DNA of 64,000 nucleotides. Source: Akebia trifoliata (Eukaryota; Streptophyta; Magnoliopsida; Ranunculales; Lardizabalaceae). Below, piece after piece: positions 11,391-22,203 of this stretch. The DNA lies in contig CM030714.1 of NCBI GenBank assembly GCA_017979445.1, positions 18,409,892-18,473,891 of the forward strand, read 5' to 3'. Positions within the stretch are counted from its first letter, which is position 1. The number at the start of each line of letters is the position of its first letter. A program made the position numbers and the translations under genes. Below the pieces are notes generated by a model that had not been told where the DNA came from, searched no databases, and worked only from the letters and a program-made list of their open reading frames with translations.

Positions 11391-13116
11391 TGAAAGCGCC
11401 CTCGATCCGCGGGGTGCGCGGATCCGCTTTTGACCCTTGAGGTTTAGGAGTCGCCACCTAGTTATTGCGGTCTAGGAACCAAATTGACCCTACAATGGAT
11501 AAAAAGAAACTAATCTACTATAGAAATCTGAATCCGGGGATCATGTTACGGGTTGGAAGGTGTTAGGCCCAACCCCGCCCGGCCAATGCCGGTCTCTACT
11601 TATCCCAAATAGATCTACATTGCTAATGATAAACCTAGATTAAAAAAAATAAAAAATAAAAATTACCTTTGATCTGCAAAAGTGTTATTCCCTCAGATCT
11701 GGTTAGAATGGCTCCTTGTACCGTATTCTTTACTTCGTTCTATCTCCGGATCTGATTCCTGATCTCCGAGGTAAGGTATCTCCTTCTTGGATCTGAGTGC
11801 TTCAAATTTGTTGTGGATTTTTGGGATGTTTTTGAGAGGTTTTTGGGTGCTTTTTAGGCTAAAATCGGAGTAGGGGTGTTAGGGAAGGAGTTGAGGCTCC
11901 AAAATTAGGGTTTTGGGAAGGCTATGGAGGCTTCTTTACCTACTTTTCCTAGGGTTTTTTCTTTGATACGAAAATAGGGTGTGGAGGCTCTTATTTATAA
12001 AGTTTTTAAAAGCATTAGGGTTTGATTAGGGTTTCTTTTAGGGTTTCAATTAGGGTTTTGACTTAGTCTTTAGGGTTTTAGGGTTTTGACTTTAGTCTTA
12101 TGAGATTGACTTGATTAGTTTAGATTAGGGTTTGGATTTAGGTTTTTGACCTTAGTCTTATGAGATTGACTTGATTAGTTTAGATTAGGGTTTTGATTTA
12201 GGGTTTTGACCTTAGTCTTATGAGATTGACTCGATTAGTACCTTGACTTCAGTCTTGCTTGATTGACTTTAATTTTGACTTCAGTCTCACTTGATTGACT
12301 TTAATACCTTGACTTCAGTCTTGCTTGATTTACTTTTAACTTTTGGAGAACCCCCCTCTAAAATATCTTTAATTCTTTGGACCCCCAAATGGAGGGGTCC
12401 TTAAAGAAATATCCCACGAACCCTCAACAATTTTGCGTGAGAGTCCAATTAATCGATTTTTTAGGTTCAACTTTTTAAATTAATTTCATTAATGTTTCAC
12501 TTTAATTATTAATGTTTTATTTATTAATTTCAAATTTTTTAATTATGAAAATTGTGAAATTACCGTTTTGCCCCCAGAGAGGACTTTTCACGTTTCAAGT
12601 CAATTTTTAATGTTCTAGGATGTTTCAGAATCAGTTTTTCGTAAGGAATTCAATGAGAATGTTGGTTTGTGTCATTTATGAAAATTTTTATGTGAAATTA
12701 TTGTGAACTTTATGAGGGGCATTTTCGTAATTTGTCAAATTCTGTTAAATTGGTGAAATGATTAATTTGGTTCCGATTTGTTTTTTTTATGTGTTCGAGA
12801 AAGTTTTCCTATGCGTAACGTAGGCTCTAAGGTTGTTTTGAGGTTAGGGGTATTTTGATAATTTAATCATTTTTAGTGATTTTTATCGTGAAGCTTTTTT
12901 TTGGTTTGCAAGATGATGATTTCTATGTTTCTGGGGTCGTATTTTCCTAGCGTAGCGTGGTTTCTAAGTTTTGTCAGTTCGAGATACCTCATCCGGATTT
13001 CTGAAACATATCTGGTAACAAAATAAAGCATTGGAATAGACATCCATCATTGGGAACCTTTGCGATCGGGTTGACGACTTAATTAATCAGGCGGATGCAA
13101 AAATGGGGTGTCTACA
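11391..13116 (-). mobile_element. Solo LTR of the Tat/Ogre-like family, with GATGA duplication
   Basis: The ends are TGAAAGCGCC and TGTCTACA on the plus strand, the reverse complement of the family's TGTAGACA and CTTTCA ends. Flanking GATGA is identical on both sides (11386-11390 and 13117-13121), the 5-bp signature of one insertion, and no primer site or purine tract adjoins either end. U3 holds a cluster of TTAGGGTTT motifs (about 12005-12200), repeats containing TTGACTT (12058-12340), a TATA box on the minus strand (11992-11999) and the palindrome GGACCCC/GGGGTCC (about 12380). Length is 1,726 bp. Confidence 0.85.
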
Positions 13117-13429
13117 GATGACTATGGTTAGGCGTTCTCCGGTAAGAATCCAGCATGAGACTTCAATCCAACCAGCGGCCAAAGCAACTAACGCTATGTA
13201 AACAATCTGCAGAGCATGCTTTGAAAACTTCTGAAACAGTTCTCCGGATCTCCAATCTAATTTGTCACATCTCAGCAAGTAAAGAACTTTTCCAAAGAAA
13301 CAAAAATACACAACAAGTGGCGTTCCATGAGCTTCAACAGCCAACGACTCAACAACCATGATAAACCAATCAAAGTTATCTACACAAGTAAATAACCTAG
13401 AAAATGGCACAACTGCTGGTGGTGGTTTT
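13117..13429 (-). pseudogene. ABCB6/20-like: Captured exon fragment of a B-family ABC transporter (ABCB6/ABCB20-like)
   Basis: On the minus strand about 104 codons are open and read as the start of the first transmembrane domain of a plant full-size ABCB transporter. Recognisable landmarks in order are P-P-P-A-V-V-P-F-S-R-L-F, F-D-W followed by a hydrophobic helix, A-H-G-T with L-V-V-Y, and W-I-E-V-S-C-W-I-L-T-G-E-R near the end. Such proteins export substrates (auxin or other compounds) across the plasma membrane. The family protein is around 1,400 residues, so under a tenth is present, without nucleotide-binding domains. The match begins after CTGCAG (13430-13435), which resembles a 3' splice site, and ends exactly at 13117 beside the solo LTR. 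The direction is the same as element H. Family identity rests on recalled motifs and is fairly secure; the paralogue is less so. Confidence 0.75.
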
Positions 13430-13790
13430 CTGCAGACATTTTGGTGGTATTCAAGACCATAAAACACTTTGGTTTGAGAGTGAGAGAGAGAGAGACGTCT
13501 CTCTCCTCCTGCTACCTCCTTCTCCTCATGAAGAAGAATATATAAGAAGTGAAAGTACTTTTTTACTGACCACACACCAGCACAATGGTGGTTTTTTTTT
13601 AATTCCTTCTCATGACCCGCAACAGAATTTTTTTTACTAACATCATCATAAAAAAATCTTTTTTTTTTTCTTTTTTTCTTTGATGCCTTTATCATATGTA
13701 GATAAAAAAATAAAAGATTTTTTTAATTGCACACTGTGCACAGTAACATCAAAATATTCTTTTAGAAAAAACAATTCATAGTTCCTTGTC
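13430..13790 (-). other. Sequence captured with the ABCB exon (probable intron or upstream DNA)
   Basis: Neither this stretch nor the exon has a counterpart in the leaders of elements A, 2 or 5, so it belongs to the insert. It has a GA/CT simple repeat (about 13482-13510), A/T runs and a perfect 12-bp palindrome ACTGTGCACAGT (13733-13744). A frame stays open on the minus strand upstream of the exon, but it has no protein-like character. If the AG at 13430-13435 is a splice acceptor, this is retained intron; it could equally be sequence upstream of a gene. Confidence 0.5.
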
Positions 13791-14086
13791 TTCAGCAATC
13801 ATTATTCCATCCCCAATTTATTAACTTTTTGCAATCTTGAATATTTTAGGATCATCACAAGTGACCCTCAATTGGATCATTAAAAAAAAAGTACGATACC
13901 CAAAATCCAATCAAATGATTCAGAATCACGCCAAAAGAATAACAATAAATAAAAATAAACAAATAAAAATAAACGAAATAACAAAAATAAAAAATAAAAA
14001 ATAACATACCTAGGTCGATTTGTCAACACACCACAATTTGGGATTTTTCAAGTTTGATCCTCAATAATTCCCAACAGAGTCGCCAC
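13791..14086 (-). other. Element H leader start and primer-binding site
   Basis: Positions 14068-14085 are the reverse complement of TGGCGACTCTGTTGGGAA, the family's Arg-tRNA-type primer site, one base from the LTR. The rest aligns with 29690-29898 of element A (shared phrases such as GATACCCAAAATCCA), and similarity stops at about 13790 where the captured DNA begins. Confidence 0.75.
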
Positions 14087-15727
14087 TAAAAGCGCTTTCG
14101 ATCCACGGGGTACACGGATCCACTTTTGACCTTTGAGGTTTGGGAGTCGCCACCTAGTTATTGCAGTCTAGGAATCAAACATTGACTCTAAAAGGCAAAT
14201 AACACTGATCTACGAAAGAAAATATGGGCTCGGGGATCACGGTACGGGGTTGAAAGGTGTTAGGCACCAACCCTGCCCGACAAACGCCCCCTGCCCGACA
14301 AACGCCGGTCTCTACTAATTACCAAGTAGAACTACATTGCTAAAAAGACCTAAATAATAAAAAAAATTTAAAAAAAGTTACCTTCATGAACGCAATGATT
14401 TTGTTCCCTCAGATATGATAGAATAGCTCCTTGTATAGCACTCCTCGCTTCGTTCTGTCATTGGATTCGCTTCAGATCTCCAAGATGAGGTACTTTCTTC
14501 TTAGATCTAAATTTTCAGATTTTTCTCTAGATTTCTAGGTGTTTTTTAAGAGCTTCTAGGTGTTTTTTGAGGTAAGGTTGGTGTATGGATGTTAAGTAAG
14601 GAGTTAGGACTTCAAAATTAAGGTTTATGGGAGGCTAGGGAAGCTTTTTGACCTACTTTTCTTAGGATTTATTTTTTGATACGATAATAGGTTGTAGGGA
14701 CTCCTATTTATAGATTTTTTAGGTGCCTTGTAGATAGAGTTAGTGTTTAATTAGAATTGTAGAGTTAGTGTTTAATTATAATTATTTTGGGTAGGTTATA
14801 ATTTAATTAGAATTGTTTTAAGTAGAGTTATTGTTTAATTATAATTATTTTAGGTAGAGTTATAGTTTAATTAGAATTCTATTAGGGTTTTGACTTTAGT
14901 CTCACTTGATTGACTTTAAGATTTGACTTTAGTCTTACTTGATTGACTTTAAGATTGACTTTAGTCTTTCTTGATTGACTTTAAGATTTTGACTTTATTA
15001 TTACTTGATTGACTTTAAGATTTTGACTTTAGTCTTACTTGATTGACTTTAGGAATTTGACTTTAGTCTTACTTGATTGACTTTAATTTTAATTAGGATT
15101 TTATTTTTCATTAATTAATGTTTTAATTATTAATTTTAAAAAATTTAATTATTAAAATTATAAAATTATCGTTTTTCCCTCGGAGAGGACTTTTTGCATT
15201 TTAAGTCATTTTTCAATGTTTCATGATGTTTTTTGAATCAATTTTTCTTAAGGAATTCAATGGGAATATTAGTTTGTGTCATTTATAACAAAATTTTGTG
15301 AGAAATGGTCGTGAACTTTTTGAGGGGTAGTTTCATAATTTTGTTAAATTTTGTGAAAATTGGTGAAATGATTTATTTGATTTCGATTTGTTGTTTTATG
15401 TGTTTGAAAGGATTTTCCTAAGCGTAATGTAGGCTCTAGGGATGTTTTGAGATTAGGGGTATTTTGGTAATTTGATCATTTTTTAGTGATTTTTATCGTG
15501 AAGCTTCTTTTTATCTGAAAAATGATGATTTCTAGGCTTTTGAGGTTTATATTTTCCTAGTATAGTGTGGTTTCTACAGTTTTGTTAGTTCGAGATACCT
15601 CATCTGGATTTCTAAAATATATTTGGTAACAAAATAAAGCATTGGAATGATCATCCATCATTGGGAGCCGTTGCAATCAAGTTAACGAGTTGATTAATCA
15701 GGCGAGTGCAAAAATGGGTTGTCTACA
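14087..15727 (-). mobile_element. 5' LTR of element H
   Basis: The terminal TG...CA is damaged at the 3' end of the LTR (TTTTA in place of TTTCA, read on the minus strand). The other end is intact, TGTAGACA in reverse complement at 15720-15727. It has a TATA box in reverse complement at 14705-14712 and a particularly regular run of TTGACTTTAG and GATTGACTTT units (14888-15090). It differs at many sites from the solo LTR at 11391, so the two are separate insertions. Confidence 0.85.
14705..14712 (-). promoter_or_regulatory. TATA box in the 5' LTR of element H
   Basis: TATAAATA on the minus strand sits at the same place in all LTRs of this family, about 20 bases upstream of a conserved CCTATTTTCGTATCA segment that probably contains the transcript start. 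The start itself is inferred. Confidence 0.6.
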
Positions 15728-16600
15728 ATAGCTGAGTCCCAGAATAGGTTTAGAAAGGAGATGCTTGAGAAACAGGCTAGACTAGTCGAGGTGGTGGCAG
15801 AGTTGAGGGAGTGCCATGCTTCTTCACAGGGGACCTATCACATTCCACCGTAAGATCCACCATGGAGACCACAACCATAGGTTGTACCATCAAGGGTCCC
15901 GAGGACTCCCCCGCCCCAAGCATAGACATATTCGGGGATGTGGCTACAAAACTTTCAATGACTACGTCAACCACGATTTGGAACTTTTTTCGACCTGGCT
16001 GAGGTTGATAAGTGGATTTTAAAAATCTGAAAGATCTTGAGTGTCATGCAGTGCCCGAGAGACTAGTGGGTAACGGTGACTACATTTCAGTTCGACAGGG
16101 ATGCTAGCCATTGGTGGCGATTCGAGAAGAATGTTTTGGGGGATGGACCTTTCGAGTGGGCCGACTTTGAGAGAATGCTCTTAGACAGATTCATATCCGA
16201 GATGGCACGAGAAATTAAACATCAAGAATTTTTGGGGTTGTTGCAAGGAAATCTATCTGTTATAGATTACGAGCTGAGATTCACTAGACTGTCACGATAT
16301 GCACCCGAGCTAATTTCGACTGATCTGCAGAGTGCCCACAGATTTTTTAGAGGATTGCAACCCTACTTGAGGGCCAGGATGTCAGTGATTGAGACCACCA
16401 ACTATAGAGACACGCTGAGTCGAGCTCAGAGGGTTGAGCAAGAGGAGAGGGAGTTGTAGACTTCGAGGGCGCAGACCAGTCGACCCCAAGTTTTTTCTCC
16501 ACCCAGATCTGAGCCAGCTAAGAAGTCGATGTATTCGGGACTGAGTTCCTTTGGACCAGCATATCACAATACTGAGTTCATACTCCACCGAGTTATGGAC
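15728..16600 (+). pseudogene. gag: Chromovirus gag, 5'-truncated
   Basis: Gag forms the particle that packages element RNA. The clean part (16076-16459, 127 codons) holds the core gag motif: H-W-W, a G-P-F-E-W-A-D-F segment, then a segment with the L-L-Q-G-N-L-S-V-I-D-Y-E pattern and F-F-R-G-L-Q-P. This is the arrangement of Del/Tekay gag. Coding similarity extends left to the junction with element H at 15728, but with stops and shifts (about 15840-16070). The N-terminus and start codon are lost. To the right, 16470-16860 is a degraded linker in which I could not find an intact zinc knuckle. Confidence 0.8.
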
Positions 16601-16865
16601 CAGTTCGGGATCCAGTGAGGCTAGCAGGGCTAAGGGGACCAACCAAGCAGATTTTGAGACCACCGATTCCAGCTTTCCGACCAACCACCCTGTAGAGACC
16701 TATACTGATGAGACCATTGACATGTTTCTCTTGTGGCCAGACAAGACGTATCAAGAGAGACTGCCCTTTATCATAGCCACAGGCAGGGGTAACTCCCATA
16801 CCTTAAGGAAGGGTTTATCATCTGACCCAGGAGAAGATACCCATTTCAGACGAGGTGTTGGAAAT

Positions 16866-17133
16866 CTTAATTTCTAATATAAAGATTCGAGTCTAATTTG
16901 ATACCGGTTCCTCTAGATCCTATATTTCCACTGAGATTTCACGGTTGTTAGATTTAAAAATTTTTGACACGGGCCGAGTGAGTGATGAAACTATCTACCC
17001 CATTGGGAGATCTATAGATAGCCCAGAAACTCTGTCAAACTGTGTAATTAAGATAGAGGAACGAGAGATGATTACCGACCTCATGACATTAGATTGTTGA
17101 GATTTTGATGTCATCTTGGGGATGGATTGGCTA
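16866..17133 (+). pseudogene. pol: Chromovirus aspartic protease
   Basis: The retropepsin active-site triplet lies in D-T-G-S-S at 16900-16914, followed by serine-rich and hydrophobic residues as in chromovirus proteases. The domain ends with V-I-L-G-M-D-W-L at about 17107-17133, the usual hinge to reverse transcriptase. An in-frame stop at 17098-17100 interrupts it. This enzyme would have cleaved the polyprotein. Confidence 0.8.
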
Positions 17134-18774
17134 GTACAGAACCATGCCCAGATCGATTGTTTTGCTAGATCAATAGTATTTAGAAGGCTGGGATATTCGA
17201 AAGTCAAGGTTCATGAATCTAAGTATAGAAAAAACAGTCATTTATATAGCCAATTGGAAACTTTGAGAGCACCAGAGATAAAAATGTCGACGGATATGGT
17301 AAAGGTAGTCAAGGAGTTTGGGGATGTCTTTCCAAAAGAATTACCGGGTTTGCCACCATGTCGAGAGATAGAATTCTCGATTGCCTTGATGTCAGGCACA
17401 AGGCCTATTTTTATTTCTCCATATCAAACGGCCCCAGTAGAAACCCGAGAGTTGAAAATGCAAATTGATGAACTTATGAGCTTGGGATTTATTCGACAGA
17501 GTTCCTTGCCTTGGGGTGCACCGATTTTATTTGTCAAGAAGAAGGATAGGTCGCTTCGATTATACATCGACGATCAGAAACTAAATCAAGTGACCATCAA
17601 GAATAACTACCCTCGGCCGTACATTGATGATCTGTTTGATTAACTACTAGGTGTCTAGTATTTTTATAAAATCGATTTGCAATCCGGGTACCACCAATTG
17701 AGAATCTGGGAGGTGGACATTCCGAAGACTGCATTTCGGACCAGGCTAGGATACTTCGAGTATCTAGTGATGTCTTTCGGTCTAACGAATGCACCGACAA
17801 CATTTATGGATCTCATGCATAGTGTATTTTGGGAACATCTCGATCGATTTGTCATTGTATTCATAGATGATATCCTGATCTATTCCAAGTCAAGGGAGGA
17901 CCACGAGAGCCACCTTAGAATCACACTACAGTTGTTGCGGGAGCATAAGCTATACGCCAAGCTTAGCAAGTGTGAATTCTAGCTTCAGCAGGTGAACTTT
18001 TTAGGACATGTAGTGTCAAGTGAAGGGATAACAGTAGACCCTTCCAAGGTTGAAGCCGTACTATTGTGGAAATAACCAAAAATAATAACAGATATCAGAA
18101 GTTTTCTCGGGATGACAGGATATTATAAAAGATTTATTAAGGGATTTTCCACTCTTGCAGCATCGTTGATGAAACTAACTCAGAAAGATGTTCGGTTTGA
18201 GTGGGATGACAATTACAAAACTATATTTCAGGAGTTGAAGACAAGATTGACGATCGTTCCAATTCTACTGTCTCCGATTCCAGGTAAGGGCTTGACGGTC
18301 TTTACTGATGCATTTGAGATTGGTTTGGGAGCTGTACTGATGCAATTTGAAAAGGTAGTGGCGTACGGGTCTAGAAAACTAAAGAATCATGAGAAAAACT
18401 ACCCTATTCATGATCTTGAGTTGGCTGCGATAGTATTTGTACTATGCATTTGGAGATATTATTTATACGATGAGAAGTTTAGAGTATCTTTCGATCATAA
18501 GAGTATCAAATACATATTCTTACAACAAGAATTAAATATGAGACAATGACGTTGGATGGAATACCTCAATGATTATGACTTTACCCTTGGGTATCACCCG
18601 GGAAAGGCCAATGTAGTTGCCGACGCGTTGAGCCGAAACACTATAGCTCATATGATGATAAAAGAATGGCATTTGCTTGAACAAGCCATAGAAACCATAT
18701 TTGAGACTTTGAGGGAAAGGTATAGACCGCACATATATCTAGGTACATTGAGGATCGAAAATGAGCTGATAGTA
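17134..18774 (+). pseudogene. pol: Chromovirus reverse transcriptase and RNase H
   Basis: One reading frame carries the whole region despite in-frame stops at 17641, 17980, 18073 and 18547. Landmarks in order: P-Y-Q and [12 protein letters not shown] (fingers), D-L-F-D before the first stop, the F-G-L-T-N-A-P block, and the catalytic F-I-D-D-I-L-I-Y-S (about 17857-17885). After this come the S-F-L-G connection region and RNase H, with its F-T-D-A motif at about 18300 and the H-P-G-K-A-N-V-V-A-D-A-L-S-R end near 18600-18635. The enzyme would have copied element RNA to DNA. Several stops fall where the family has Gln, Trp or Arg, as expected from C-to-T or G-to-A change. Confidence 0.9.
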
Positions 18775-20195
18775 TGAGTTAGGGAAGCCTAGAAAGTAGA
18801 TGAAGATGTGAGAGAATATGAGCTGAAAGCTAGGGACTTGACTGACCTAGATTGGTCTAAAGGATCAAACGAGGTTCTTAGATTCAGAGGCAGGATGTGG
18901 ATACCTCAAGACTCACAGTTGAGATATGATATATTCGGTGAGGCACATCGTTCTCGATATTCTATTCACCTAAGAGGTATGAAGATGTGTAGAGATTTAC
19001 GAAGAAATTTTTACTTTTTGAGTATGTAGAAGGTAATCGCAGAATATGTAAGTAGATGCCTGACATGTCAGCAGGTCAAGGCCGAACACCAAAACCCAGA
19101 ACCCAGTAGGCTTACTCCAGCTATTACCCATAGCAGAATGGAAATGGGAGCATGTAACCATGGACTTTGTAGTAGGGTTACCGAGAGCCAATGACGGGTC
19201 AGACGCCATATGGGTGATTATTAATCGACTAACGAAATTGGCACACTTTATTCCTATTCGAGTCTCATTTGGCATCGATAGACTGAGCCATGGCTGAGAT
19301 AGTTCGACTGCATGAAGTACCAATTTCTATCGTGTCAGACAGGGATCGTAGATTTACTTCCCGATTCTAGGAGAGTTTACACAAAGCCATGGGTACTCAG
19401 TTGAACTTCAGTTCGGCTTTTCACCCACAGTCAGATGGATAGTCGGAGCGGGTAATACAGATTTTAGAAGGCATGCTACGGGCATTTCTATTGGACTTTG
19501 GAGGAGGCTGGAAGCGTCACTAACCGTTGGTGGAGTTCTTTTACAACAATAGTTTTCAAGTTAGTAGTGGCATGGCACCATTTGAAGCTTTATACGGTAG
19601 GCCGTGTCCATCACCAATATGTTGGGTAGAGACAAGAGATGCTACAGTATTGGGACCCGAGATTGTTTAGGAAACTATCGAGATAGTACGCATTATACGA
19701 AACATATTAAAAACTGCTCAGAGTAGACAGAAAACCAATGCAGACAAGTGGTACAGACCTTTAAAATTCTAAGTTGGGGATAGAGTATTCTTAAAAGTAT
19801 CGCCCAAAAGAGGAATCTCCAAGTTTGGTGTGAAGGGTAAATTGAAACCGTGTTTTTTGGTACCATTCGAAGTAGTTGAACTGATAAGGCCAGTGGCTTA
19901 TATATTACTTCTACTGCAGCAGCTTGAATAGGTTCACAACATATTTCACGTGTCCATACTGAAAAAATATTTATCAGATTCTTCACATTTAATTGATTTG
20001 CGAAAGTTAGAGGTAGACGAAGATGTGTCTTATGTGGAAGGTACAATACAAATACTTGACAGGAGAGTAAAACAACTTAGATCTAAGTCTATCATTTTAG
20101 TCAAGGTATTATGAAGACACCACAACATTAAAGAAGTCACCTGGGAGAAGGAGTCAGAGATACGGGCTAAATATCCAGTACTATTCCAAGACTAA
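18775..20195 (+). pseudogene. pol: Chromovirus integrase with C-terminal chromodomain-like segment
   Basis: Stops at 18775, 18790 and 19027 precede and cross the His/Cys zinc-binding part (about 18900-19080, ending C-L-T-C-Q-Q). A shift near 19110 moves the frame. The catalytic core is recognisable by M-D-F-V-V-G-L-P (about 19160), S-D-R-D-R-R-F (about 19335) and F-H-P-Q-S-D-G (about 19420). The C-terminal half has the A-P-F-E-A-L-Y-G-R motif (about 19575) and ends in V-T-W-E-K-E with Y-P-V-L-F (about 20138-20185), the typical end of Del/Tekay chromodomain proteins that steer integration toward heterochromatin. Confidence 0.85.
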
Positions 20196-20230
20196 GGTGT
20201 CATTTTAATTTCGAGGATGAAATTTTTATT

Positions 20231-20241
20231 AAGGGGGAGAA
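20231..20241 (+). other. Polypurine tract of the chromovirus
   Basis: AAGGGGGAGAA directly precedes the 3' LTR and would prime plus-strand DNA synthesis. It sits about 35 bases after the end of the coding region, as in related elements. Confidence 0.75.
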
Positions 20242-22021
20242 TATAAAACCCCTAGTTTCAATTCATATCTCGAGAAAAATAAATGGTAAAAATTTTAGAA
20301 ATTATGAAAGTAGGAATTAGGATAAAACTTCAGGATGTATCTAATTATTTTTAATGGAATCTGACCTCACTATTAGGTTCAAAATGATCGAAAAATATAC
20401 TTTAGCCTGTAAGCACGCTGAAATGCTAGTCCGAACAGAAAAGTTACAAAATCCTCGATTATCGAGTCAGACCAGGCCAAAATAACTAGATTAAGAAATG
20501 TTAGGATTCGATCATATCATTGGGTTCGTAATGAAAATTATTGAATATGGACTATTTACTTGTTATTTTTAGAGATCAAAAAGTTGAATTATCGTTAAAA
20601 ATGAAAATGGCGTCAATTTTATGGTCCCATTGGGCCAAAAATGTAAATTTTTGTTAGGGATATAATTTGTAGAATTGATCACATCATTAGATCCAGAATA
20701 AAAAGTTATACAAAATAGAGTATTTACTCATTACTTTTGGAGCCCGGACAGTCAAGTTATCGTCGAACGAAACAATAGGCAAAATATCGAAATTGTCCCA
20801 AAATTTTATATAAATAATTTTTTTAAAATTTTTTTACTATTCATCTTCGTTTTAAACAACTCAAAACTAGCCAATGGATTGTTTTTTTTTTTTAATTTAT
20901 TTTTTTTTCAAATTTTCAAACTCAAATCCATCAGGAACAGGCCATCGTTGACTTTCACTGTAGAAGGAAAAAAGGTCTGCAGCCTCGACATCTACAAAAC
21001 CCACCCAACTTCTTATGGTTTTATCTTTTCTTTCGCTTTGTATTATAAAAAATAAGTCGTATATATATACGGGGATTTCGTAACTTCGACCTCGAATTTC
21101 GCCTGTTTCGGGGTCAAACCATCATCGGTTGAAGAAGGGAGAAAGGATGACGACGTAGAGATCTTCGAAACCACCAGATCAAATTCAAAAATCAGCCACC
21201 ACGAAATTTGATCTACCTAGAATTCTGTGTCAATCGTCTCGATTTCTATGCACGCGCTTTAATTCTTTCACATAGAGATTGTAAGGAAACTCTCTATTTC
21301 TATTAGTAATTATAGATTGTGAAAATTTCATTTAAGATTTTTTTTCAAAAATTTGTTATATATTTCTAAAATATAGAATTCTTTTCATTGTTTCAAATTC
21401 ACGTCAGAACCTGCATATTTGATATGTGGGTCGGACATTTCATTTGGTTACTTCCATCAGTTGAGTCCTATGCATCACTCAGACCTCGTTTTGATCTAAG
21501 TTTCGTATTTTTTAATATTATTGAAGAAATAAATTTCATAGTTGGAAAAGTGATTTAATATTTAGTGAACTCATTGAGTTGATGAATATCAGAAAATGGA
21601 TATTTTTTTTGAGAGATTGCAAACTGTAAAAATCAAAAAAAGGAAAAAAGAGTACGAAACGGTTAAATGTGAGAGTCACACCCAATGAATGATGTCTGCA
21701 TTTTACATTGTTGTGTTGTGTGTAGGTTGGTGAACGGATATCCAAGGATAATGTTACTAGTTGCATGTTTATTTACTTTATGTTAGCGCGATGCGCTATT
21801 TACTTTTTCATTCTATTATTTATTTTAGGTCAGGTAGCCACAGTTGTATGGCAGGAAACTGGATATCCATTCTCAACCTTGTATTGTTAATTTCTCTTTT
21901 GTTTTCAAATGAAAATAATATATATATTTAACTATTTTTGTGAGCTGTTAAAGAGTCTGTCAATGCCTGAAGGGATAATGCATCATATCATCCAGAGTGG
22001 TGTACTATCCTGGGATGTACG
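20242..22021 (+). mobile_element. Chromovirus 3' LTR, first part
   Basis: It starts TATAAAACCCC where related LTRs start TGTAA, so the terminal TG is mutated. The sequence runs to 22021, where GTACG (22017-22021) is the target duplication of the Athila-like solo LTR, and resumes at 32675. No coding frame is supported. A/T-rich tracts lie at 20810-20930. Confidence 0.7.
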
Positions 22022-22203
22022 TGATGAGATTATCGTTGTTTTTCTCACAGGAGTTAATAATAATCTTACTTTTACCTTACTTGTGGGACAAGTAGGGGAT
22101 CGAACCCAAGAGAAAGGCGGAGTAGAGTTAAGCTAAGAGGATAAAATTCAAATTAACTAAAATGAACTAAAACTATTTTTCTTTGTATTTTTGAACTTAT
22201 AAG
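22022..22203 (-). mobile_element. Athila-like solo LTR, left part
   Basis: This is the 3' end of the LTR on the minus strand (TGATGAGATTATCG in plus orientation), flanked on the left by GTACG. It is cut at 22203 by element A, whose duplication ATAAG covers 22199-22203. Joined with 31663-32674, the LTR would be about 1.19 kb with inverted ends TGATGAG and CTCATCA. Confidence 0.85.

Larger units (their letters stand above)
1399..15727 (-). mobile_element. Element H: Tat/Ogre-like Ty3/gypsy element, 3' end not reached
   Basis: Read on the minus strand, H runs: 5' LTR (15727-14087), primer site (14085-14068), leader, captured ABCB fragment, leader block, short reverse transcriptase and integrase remnants, 3' untranslated region and tandem arrays that run into the gap. 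Most of 7253-11390 aligns in order with the reverse complement of 52450-57215 in element 5, so the two are close relatives. A solo LTR of the same family (11391-13116) is inserted in it. H itself sits in chromovirus gag. The base after its 5' LTR begins ATAGC (15728-15732), but the matching duplication would be left of the gap. No gag, protease or full polymerase is present, so H must depend on another element. Confidence 0.75.

Noticed and set aside
12005..12200. Interstitial telomere
   Set aside because: Motifs are separated by other sequence and lie inside an LTR.
13087..13695. A 202-codon frame as a complete gene
   Set aside because: Only the middle (13117-13429) is protein-like; the first part is low-complexity, and the end reads into the LTR.
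11391..15727. A small complete element made of the two minus-strand LTRs at 11391 and 14087
   Set aside because: The flanks (GATGA on the left, ATAGC on the right) do not match, the LTRs differ widely, there is no purine tract at 13117, and GATGA instead flanks the left LTR alone.
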